From positions 1 through 25,782 of the forward strand of contig JAQGDQ010001779.1 of the NCBI GenBank assembly GCA_030141605.1: a stretch of 25,782 nucleotides of DNA, in the 5' to 3' direction. A model generated the notes under the pieces. That model was not told the origin of the DNA, ran no database searches, and saw only the letters and a program-made list of their open reading frames with translations. Position 1 is the stretch's first letter, and every line of letters starts with the position of its first letter. The stretch is from Tubiluchus corallicola (taxonomy: Eukaryota > Priapulida > Priapulimorpha > Priapulimorphida > Tubiluchidae). The position numbers and the translations under genes were made by a program. Below are positions 1 through 8,100 of the stretch, piece by piece.

Positions 1-204
1 AATGTTTTTGAAGTTTGTTAACCCGTTCAGTCCCAAATTATTTTTTTAATAAGAAAAATTTTTTTGGTTTTTTGTACTTTTCTTCAGTATGTCCATCTTG
101 TTTACATAATAATAATTTTTTTTCTACCTGTGCCCATGTGCTAAATATAGTCTGTATCCCACGGGATACATTGGGGTTGCTAAGCATGATAAAGTACTGT
201 ACCT
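1..204. repeat. Left arm of perfect 204-bp inverted repeat
   Basis: Positions 1-204 are the exact reverse complement of 627-830 (position x pairs with 831-x, no mismatch found by line-by-line comparison). The arm contains 17 bp of non-transposon flank, a TTAA, and the first about 183 bp of the piggyBac-type MITE at 22-379. Because it begins at the window edge, the true outer end of the palindrome is not visible. The zero divergence means a very recent event or an assembly or library fold-back. Confidence 0.95.
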
Positions 205-379
205 TGCGCAGTTTTTTATGCTATGTAGATTTTCTAGTTTGCCATTTTATCACCATTTTTAGTCTATTGTTATTGGCTTAAACCAAAATAACTATTAACA
301 GATCAAATAACTGTCAGTCTTAAAATTTTATTAATTTTAAAGGCAGAAAATATTCTCGTATCCCGCAGGTATGAAAGGG
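22..379 (+). mobile_element. piggyBac-type MITE, copy A (non-autonomous)
   Basis: The element starts CCCGTTCAGTCCC and ends GTATGAAAGGG, and is flanked by TTAA on both sides (18-21 and 380-383). TTAA is the piggyBac target duplication, and CCYTTT-like termini are typical of that superfamily. No transposase is encoded. It is a shorter relative of the copy at 4321-4775, lacking about 100 bp of that copy's middle. It should lie in an intron of DCP1, between the exon-1 flank and the exon at 588. Confidence 0.85.
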
Positions 380-395
380 TTAATGTGTAGACTAT

Positions 396-428
396 ATAAT
401 TTCATCATATATTGCATGATGAAATTAT
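396..428. repeat. 13-bp perfect stem-loop in DCP1 intron
   Basis: The sequence ATAATTTCATCAT (396-408) is followed after 7 bases by its exact complement ATGATGAAATTAT (416-428). It is AT-rich and lies between the MITE and the exon at 588. No function is evident; AT-rich introns can contain such palindromes by chance. Confidence 0.6.
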
Positions 429-587
429 TATTTTAATAAAATTTCATTTTTTGATCTTTTTTTCTCTTCTTTCATAACTCTGACATATGGGATAGTCGTC
501 AACGCCACCTACTAGTTGTTACTAAATGTAGCATTTAAACAGATGTGCTGAAATTGTGCGCCTGTAAATAGTTTTCTTTGTTTGTAG

Positions 588-629
588 GAAAAGACCGATG
601 TCGAAGGGACATTATTCGTCTATTCTAGG
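588..629 (+). CDS. DCP1: DCP1 internal exon (decapping activator), partial, disrupted
   Basis: After a pyrimidine-rich acceptor (TTTGTTTGTAG at 577-587) the plus strand reads EKTDVEGTLFVYSR. This is the conserved EVH1-domain stretch that directly follows the first conserved block of DCP1 in animals (human form EKTDIEGTLFVYRR, from knowledge of the family). The reading phase fits exon 1 at 1380-1508, which ends after Trp-43 in phase 0. However, exon 1 is on the opposite strand and points towards this exon, so the two cannot be spliced together here. The right end coincides with the inverted-repeat breakpoint at 627. GTACAG at 629-634 could serve as a donor, but it is already transposon sequence, so the natural exon end may be lost. 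DCP1 binds and activates DCP2 in P-bodies for mRNA cap removal. Confidence 0.85.
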
Positions 630-830
630 TACAGTACTTTATCATGCTTAGCAACCCCAATGTATCCCGTGGGATACAGACTATATTTAGCACATGGGCA
701 CAGGTAGAAAAAAAATTATTATTATGTAAACAAGATGGACATACTGAAGAAAAGTACAAAAAACCAAAAAAATTTTTCTTATTAAAAAAATAATTTGGGA
801 CTGAACGGGTTAACAAACTTCAAAAACATT
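627..830. repeat. Right arm of inverted repeat, with truncated piggyBac MITE end
   Basis: This is the exact reverse complement of 1-204. On the minus strand it carries TTAA (810-813) and the first 183 bp of the MITE (809 down to 627), stopping inside the element with no second terminus. A truncated piggyBac end without its partner, plus copied unique flank, shows that this arm arose by copying or inversion of DNA and not by transposition. Confidence 0.95.
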
Positions 831-1379
831 CCTTGAAAAAACCCTAAACTTAATAATGGTGAATACTCTATGCATTTGGTGTATTAGTCCATGAGAAATT
901 GTGAACCACTTAAACTAACAGCTACCTGAATGAACTAGCATTACAGAAATGGAGAACTGTCAGCACACACTCAAACAAAACAATCAGTAAAACACTGAAT
1001 ATAGGTCTCACTGTTTTTGTCTGCTAACACTGATATTTAAATATGACGATATGTTATGAGGGTGAGTTATAATCTGTGCTGTAGAGATGGTAGGTATTAA
1101 AACATGCAACTACCAGATTTTTTTAAACTGTGTCACATTAGAGTCAAGACAATAGATATAAAAGACTAGAGTCAGTAGAAATAACAAGCGATCAATAATT
1201 TGTGCAAATATTTCAGCTCCTGAATTTATACGCTTATTATGTAATATGAGAACGACAGCCATCAAAACATATGGCGGAAATTACACATTAATACAGCTAC
1301 ATAAAGGATAGTTACACGTTTTTCTCAATAAATTTAATGAAGGCTAATTTGTTATTTCATTAAAACTTTCGTCACTTAC
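831..1379 (-). other. DCP1 intron 1 sequence (start of intron, minus strand)
   Basis: Downstream of exon 1 on the minus strand, from the donor GTAAGTGAC (1379-1371), the sequence is AT-rich with no further coding exon. It runs as intron until the inverted repeat at 830. In an intact gene it would continue as the sequence now read in the plus direction from position 1. Confidence 0.6.
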
Positions 1380-1508
1380 CCATTCAACACCAGCAGAACT
1401 GAATGTGTAAAGTGCCACCTGTGTTGCAGTATCTACTATCTCAGTAATATAAGGATCACACCTTTGCAACGCTGCCAAATTTATTTTAGCTTCTGACGAC
1501 GTTGCCAT
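1380..1508 (-). CDS. DCP1: DCP1 first coding exon (mRNA-decapping enzyme subunit 1)
   Basis: The minus strand encodes 43 residues beginning MATSSEAKINLAALQR and including CDPYITEIVDTATQVALYTF, ending ...GVEW, then a strong GTAAGT donor in phase 0. The order NLAAL-x(4)-DPYI-x(8)-QVALYTF-x(5)-W is the N-terminus of the DCP1 EVH1/WH1 domain. DCP1 is the essential cofactor of the decapping enzyme DCP2 in cytoplasmic P-bodies, acting in 5'-3' mRNA decay. The start codon follows TTTTCAAG, with no upstream in-frame alternative in this exon. About 30 bases upstream an E2F-like TTTGGCGC (complement of 1537-1544) suggests the promoter lies at about 1520-1650. The next exon is found at 588-629 on the wrong strand, so the gene is interrupted as presented; the rest of the protein is not in the window. 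Confidence 0.9.
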
Positions 1509-1649
1509 CTTGAAAATGAGTGGTAGAATGACGAAAGCGCCAAAGCGTCAAAGGCTCGTAACGCATAGTGAATACTATACAAAAATCTTTGGCTCACACT
1601 CAGGCTCAACTGAAGTTGTGTTGTTCAACAGTTCAACAGTTTGGCTATA

Positions 1650-2366
1650 ATTATAGTATTTAATAATTATTATTAACTAATTGTGCAGTTCATCAGACTA
1701 ACTGCTGTAAAGTCATCAGCATTGCTACAGCAATGAATAATAAATTATGAAGAACAATATTATTAGAAGCAAGAATATTTATTGTATGTCATGATAATAA
1801 TAATAATTAGAAAAACAGCAATACAATGAAGTTCACATTAGTACAGGAGAATAAAATTATAATAAATGTTTTAGGGCTGCAAGACCTAATAAAAACTGCT
1901 GTAAATGGATGAAAACAAGATGAAAAATATGAAGACATACAGTAAATATCTCTCCTTTCAAGTTGCAAGACTGGTGAAAGGATGGCACACTGGTATTATA
2001 ATTAGGCTTCACAAATTTAAAGTTTGCCCAATTCTGGAATATCATGGCAGTTCGATTTGAAACCTGCATTATGTAAAAGATATTTTTTCCAGAAAAAAGC
2101 CATCGGGATAGTGTTTTTAGTGCAAGCCTTATCACATTGCCAATGTTTATGTCAACTAAATCTACACAATTATAATGTTATAAAATTAGAACTTCACATC
2201 TTACTTGGTTAGAAGTTTACCCTGGTCTCAGTCACTTTATGGCTTATATTATTTCCAATTCTAAGAGTGCCCTTATCCTTAGGCAAAAACCAGGTAACAG
2301 ACTGCTATACATCAAATTTTAGCATAACTGCTATGTTTTTGCAAATTTGTCCATCAAAAAGAATAC
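1650..2366. other. Intergenic, no gene recognised
   Basis: AT-rich sequence between the DCP1 5' end and the first hAT MITE. The short open frames show no recognisable domain, codon structure or splice context. It may contain old repeat remnants. Confidence 0.5.
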
Positions 2367-2374
2367 ATTTACAT

Positions 2375-2750
2375 TAGGAGTGAGCATTCTCTACCAGAAA
2401 CCGAAATCGAATCGAACTGAAATTGTGACTTTCAAATTCGAATCAAACCGAACTTCAGTGTTTCGTATTCGAATTGAGATCGAAAGATTTTCGAACCATC
2501 AGCAAAAATTAGTCTTACAAAGGTCATGCATATCACTAGATTTTGTTCTGCAATAAAACGACTAGTAATTTCTTTAAAATTGTGTGCAGAAATCACAGCT
2601 AAATTATGCTAATTGCGTGATGTTTCAATCGTTTTAGTGATAAAGAACATGTGTGATTGAAGTGTTGAATTATTCGAATCTATAGTTTTGCATTCGAATC
2701 GAGTTCAAACTAAAAAAACTCGTTCGAATCGCGTTCGATGCTCACCCCTA
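2375..2750 (+). mobile_element. hAT-type MITE, family 1 copy 1
   Basis: The ends are TAGGAGTGAGCAT and ATGCTCACCCCTA, flanked by the perfect 8-bp duplication ATTTACAT (2367-2374 and 2751-2758). Eight-bp target duplications with TAGGGGTG/CACCCCTA termini are characteristic of hAT elements. The interior is rich in TTCGAA/TCGAATC motifs and encodes nothing. The same element occurs in inverted orientation at 2932-3297. Confidence 0.9.
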
Positions 2751-2758
2751 ATTTACAT

Positions 2759-2923
2759 TAGCTTTTACCAGGAATTCCCACTTTGATCCAGGAATTTCCA
2801 GGATTGTACCAGCTTTTACCAGGAATTTCCCATCATTGGGACAAGTGTTATGTCATGGAAAAAAACTTACGAATTTATGATTAAGAGATTGAGAAAAGAT
2901 TTTCACTTTCTTCATCTTCACTA
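2759..2923. other. Spacer between two inverted MITEs with short internal repeats
   Basis: AGCTTTTACCAGGAATT occurs near 2760 and again near 2812, with further CCAGGAATTTCC copies between. This is locally repetitive, non-coding sequence. It would form the loop if the flanking MITEs paired in a transcript. Confidence 0.5.
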
Positions 2924-2931
2924 GGGGTGAG

Positions 2932-3297
2932 CATCGAACGTTCGTGTTCGAATCCAATTCGAACGCTGGCTTTCGATTCGAACGAGTTTTTTTTAGTTCG
3001 AACTCGATTCAAATCCAAAACTATAGATTCGAATAATTCAACACTTCAATCACACGTTCTTTTATCACTAAAACGATTGAAACATCATGCAATTAGCATA
3101 ATTTAGCTGTGATTTCTGCACACAATTTTAAAGAAATTACTAGTCGTTTAGGTGCAAAATCTAGTGATATGCATGGTATTTGTAAGACTAATTTTTGCTG
3201 GTGGTTCGATTCGAAACACTGAAGTTCGGTTCGAATTTGAAACATTGAAGTTCAGTTCGATTCGAATTCGCTTTCTGGTAGAGAATGGTCACCCCTA
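2932..3297 (-). mobile_element. hAT-type MITE, family 1 copy 2 (inverted)
   Basis: It starts TAGGGGTGAGCATCGAACG and ends TGGTCACCCCTA, with a perfect 8-bp duplication ATCTTCAC at 2924-2931 and 3298-3305. Its interior matches copy 1 on the opposite strand, for example the block around CTAGTCGTTT. Each copy has its own target duplication, so they inserted independently and did not arise by local inversion. Confidence 0.9.
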
Positions 3298-3305
3298 ATC
3301 TTCAC

Positions 3306-4316
3306 TGCTTCATAGTGTTATTAAAAGCATCAGTAAGTCTTTTTAACAACTTATTAAAAATGATAATAATTATTATTAAAAGGAAAAAACAAACAAAGTC
3401 TTTGCATAAAGTTCAACAAAGTATTTATTATACACTAGTCCAGACCAATTACAATTCCAGTTTGCTAACGAGTAAATCAATTCATTAGCAATGCAAATCG
3501 AATCCATGATTAGGTTAAACCTATAATAACTAGTCTTACATGTGAAACACAAAAAACAGGTAACTTAGTACATGGGTAGTGCATTAACAATCGGGCAGTA
3601 TACATGTACACTACTTTGTACTTCAAATAATTACAGACGCCCCAGTAGAAATTTTTGCATTATTTTTCACAAAATTTAAATGGTTTTAAAATTATACTGG
3701 TATCACTACCATTAATTTTAAGAAAATCCTCAGAAAATTAAATATAGAAAAATAATATAGTAATACTTAATATTTCATATAATGCTTTATAGTAGAGCAA
3801 TTAAAAATGAAAGAAAATAATTGCTTGAAATTCCTTTTACATTTCTAGTGTGCAAAATTATATTTAAATATACAAATAACAAAATAAATCAGTTTGCAAA
3901 TTACAACAGTAATGCTGGTCTTGTTTTTTTAAATGTAAAACTGTATTACAGAAGTGCTAAGACTTCTCCTATACAAGTATCATACATTCTTTAAGAACAC
4001 TAATAACTTTAATTTAATATTACAAAGAAATGTTAATACACTGAACTGTAAGTTTATTAATTGTTTAAACTGAAAGCAAGTTTACTGAACATAACATAAA
4101 TTAAGCTATTAAAAGGCTACAATAAATTATAATAGAATTGTGAAAGTGCTTTACTCATTGCTTATCTATCTTAAAGTGAGCTAGTTCTCGATCAGAAAGT
4201 ACAAAAGTTTCATAAGCTCATTTCATAATGTACATAAATTAATGTATAGGTACTACGTTAATTAATCACAGTACAGTGATGTCCAACTTATAGTAATATT
4301 GTTGTATAAAAACCAC
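3306..4316. other. AT-rich non-coding stretch, possible 3' region of the zinc-finger gene
   Basis: No coding sequence is recognised. On the minus strand AATAAA motifs occur at 3424-3429 and 4053-4058 (TTTATT on the plus strand). They could serve as poly(A) signals for the zinc-finger transcript ending at 5102, but a 3' UTR of 1 kb or more would have to cross the MITE at 4321-4775. Confidence 0.35.
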
Positions 4317-4320
4317 TTAA

Positions 4321-4775
4321 CCCTTTCAGTCCCAAATTATTTTTAAAGAAAAAAATTTTTGGTTTGGTACTTTTGTTCAGTATGTCCATCTTGTTTACAC
4401 ATAATAATTATCTTTTTCTACCTGTGCCCGCGTGCTAAATATAGCCTGTATCCCATGGGATACATTGGGATTCAATGGAAGCATAAAATGTGCTTCATTT
4501 TGCAACTGCTGATAATTTTCTAAAGTATTTAAGACATTTAGTATGCACGCTATGCTGATCTGTACAAAGCCGCCTCTAAAGTACTGTACCTTGCACAGTT
4601 TTTACGCTACATAGATTTTCTAGTTTGCCATTTTATCACTATTTTTAGTCTATTGTTATTGGCTTAAATCAAAATAACTACTAACAGATCAAATAACTGT
4701 CAGTTTTAAAATTCTATTAGTTTTAAAGGCAGAAAATATTCTCGTATCCCACGGGATACAATGGGTATGAAAGGG
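4321..4775 (+). mobile_element. piggyBac-type MITE, copy B
   Basis: The element begins CCCTTTCAGTCCC and ends GGGTATGAAAGGG, bounded by TTAA at 4317-4320 and 4776-4779. It matches copy A (22-379) along most of its length but keeps about 100 bp of interior that A lacks. A palindrome of form GTATCCCAYGGGATAC sits about 120 bp from the left end and about 20 bp from the right end. No transposase is encoded. Confidence 0.9.
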
Positions 4776-5101
4776 TTAACCATGCTGGCCCTGTAATAAC
4801 TTCATGTAATTTGCAGTCTATTTCACGCTCAGCACCTCATTCACTTCACTCACTTCAAAAGTAAGTCATTCCTACATCTCAACAGCTCACTATACATACA
4901 AAGTGGCTAATGTTGCATGAAAACGGAAGCACCACGCATTTGTTTAAATGCCATAAAAGTAGCAGAGTTACTTCTCAAACAGGCCGAGCAACGTCTCATT
5001 CTGTATGCCTGAGTCCAGCGCCATCTATTAGGGAAAAACCCAATTATTGCTCAAACATGTTAAGTTAATTAAAAGTGGAGATATTGTGAATTACTACCCT
5101 G

Positions 5102-8100
5102 TCATTTACGGAGCGTTCTGAACTGGCAATGCAGCTTGTAATGTAGTTTCAAAGCAATGGCTGTTGCTAATTTTTTATCACATGACTCACAAGCGTAAGG
5201 CTTCTCAATTCGGTGGGTTTCCCGATGGTCAGCTAACTCTTCTGCTGTGTGATACTTGGCAGAACACTGGTCGCAGGCATATATGTGTTGTATTTGCTCG
5301 TGAGTTCGCATGTGCAACGTTAATATGGTGGCGCTTGTGAAACAAACATGGCACTGTTTACACTGATATTGTTTCTCAGCTTCCACCATTGCTTCACTTC
5401 TGCCAACAGTTGCAGTATGATGAATTTGCTGATGCTCATCGAGGTTCTCACGACTGGTAAAAGCAAAATGGCAGTTCTCACATTTGTAAACGTCTTTGCT
5501 CACCTGTGAGCAGGCGTGGCCTTTCAAATTCGCAATCGTCTTGAAGTCCCTTCTACACTTTTCACAGGTATGTCGGTTTTTAGCACCGCGGGGGTTGCAG
5601 GTGTGACTTTTTAACTGCAGGGCATTCGGAAAACTTTCGTTGCACTTCCAGCAATGAGAATGGCTCTCGTTCTGAACTGACCAGTGAAATGCGCCTGATC
5701 GGATTCTCTTGCCCATGTCTTTTCTGTTGGCACCTGGCATCACTGTCTGACCCGAAAAGTGCTTTTCTGCCGGTTGGTTTTTTTGCTTAATAAGTTGAGT
5801 GATGCGCCTGCCTATAAGACAAGGTGAAGATGTGGCGCCAGAGTCCTGATTTTCACTGATATGAAGAAAGTTATGAAGCCTCAGCTTGACTTCTGTTTCA
5901 AAGGATTCACTGCATTTGTCACACTGATGTCTCTTGTGAATTTTCCGGTGAGCTGCTAAATCTCCGACACTTTCAAACGTGGCATCACACTGAGCACAGC
6001 TATGACTATTGTGAATTCGATGGTGCTGCTTCAAGTGCTTCTTAAGCCTGAACATTTCACCACACCAGTCACACCTGTAACGTCTGAGACACTCAGGTGA
6101 GTGGGTTTTTTTCATATGGCCGCTCAAATCTTGGAGTCTGTGAAATGTCTTATAGCACTGTGAACACGTAAACACATGGCTATGTGTCTTAGCATGTTGC
6201 GCAAGCAGAAATCTACTCCGATATGAGCTGCCACACTCATCACATTTGAATGGCTTTTCAGATCCATGCTGCTTGTTATGCAATTTCAAAGACGCAACTG
6301 TTTTAAAATTTTTGCTACATAAAGTGCATTTGAGCGATGAGTGAGTAGTATCAAAATCTTTAATGCCAGTTTCATGTTCAAATGAGTCTTTTGCTATCGC
6401 CTCTTCATTACCTTCTTTATCGGACTGCACGACAATAACGTCCTCATTAGACTGACTCCCAGTTGTGAGTTCACTGATGTCTTCATTCTCAGAGTGGTTT
6501 CCCTTTACAGGTTCTGCGACGTCTTCCTTATCAGAGAGGCCAGTATTTATTATATTATGAATGTCTTTTAATTCAGGCTGGTTGATTGTTGAAAGTTCAT
6601 TAACGATCTCCGAGTCGGGAGAATTTGGTGACGTTGGTACATCCATGCCTTCTGTATCAGAATATCCAGCTGTTGTAGTTGGACTAGATTCAGCAATTGT
6701 TTTTTCATCATTTTGACTTGCTTTTTGACTCACTTTTTCATCAGCCATGGTAGTTTCTTCTGTGTGAATGCCTAGTTGCTTTGCCACACTTGTCACACTG
6801 TCCTCAAGCGATTTTTGAGAAGCACCACCTGTCGACAATGCTAAAGCTTGTGTGCCACTACTGTGGGCTTCTAGATGTTTTACGAAAGGAGATTTGTACT
6901 TAAAAGAAATGCTACACTTGTCACATTTGTATGGCTTTTTCAGTAACTTAACATTTATAGAGCCTTTATCAGATACAAGGTATTTGTGATTGATTTTGGG
7001 TTTAGAATTCCTGCAGGATTTCTTTTTGGAAGGTGTCACAGCAAATCCATCAGTTTGAACATATGAAGGCTGAGAATTTGTAAGTGTGTTCAATTCCAAA
7101 GCATAAGCACCGGACTTTGGACACACTAATCGACCTGTGGTTACAGGATGCCTGACTTCAACTGTGTTTACATTGGGAAGCAAGGGATGATATTCAGCAA
7201 CAACTTCTGCTTCTTTGCCGACGTTATCAGCTCTAACAGTCTCCAGGAATTCCCCTGGATCAATTACCACCTCCTCGAGTTCCATACCCCTGTCCTCTAC
7301 TGCTTCAGTGTAAGTTTCACCAACTGTTGCATCGGCACTCGCAACTTTCACAGTTGTGCAACCAGAAGGCATTTCTATTCGTTTCAGTAAGACAAACGGT
7401 TGGTTCCACATGGTATGCAGCTTTCTGCGACAGCTCAGCCCGTGAGTTCGCATGTGACGTTTAAAATCTGAGAGCTGTGCAAATTTTTTGCTACACTTGT
7501 CACATTTGTGTGGCTGGCTCTCTACAGGATGTGATTTCCTATGCAATGACAGTCCGCCAAACCTTTGGAAAGTCCTATCACACTGATTACATTTGTACGT
7601 ACCACTATGACTCTTCATATGTTTTGCCAGGTGCATTTTGCGTTTGTAAGACACATTACATTTATCACATTTGTAAGGTTTTGCATTGGCGTGACACTTG
7701 CGATTGTGTCGTCTCAACTGTTTTGCACTTCTGAAAACCTTTCCGCATGCGCTACACTTAAGAAAAGTCACTTTTAAACCTGACAAATGTTCTTTCGGTT
7801 TTTCACAGGGAGGTTCAATAATTACATCAGCTGTTTCATGACTAACTTTTATTAAGTTATAATGGGCAGATTTATTTGAGTTTTGTGAGTTTTCTTGAGC
7901 ACTGCTGGCTTCATTATCTAGTTCATGAGGTGCACCACAATCAGCCAAAAGCTGATTTGTCTTTGATGAAGAATATTCAATGCCACTTTCACTAGCCATT
8001 GTTTTGCTATCATCGGACGGTTTGTTTGATTCCAGCGTTTGAACGGTTTGTGAGTGGTTTTGTTTAGATGACGCTTCACCATGATCATAGCGCTGGTTTA

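Noticed and set aside
15-816. Identical 63- and 88-codon frames at both ends of the first 830 bp
   Set aside because: They lie in the piggyBac MITE and its inverted copy; the identity comes from the inverted repeat and not from coding constraint.
3285-3488. Small plus-strand frame beginning at the end of the second hAT MITE
   Set aside because: It starts inside the transposon terminus, is low-complexity (I/K-rich), and has no homology.
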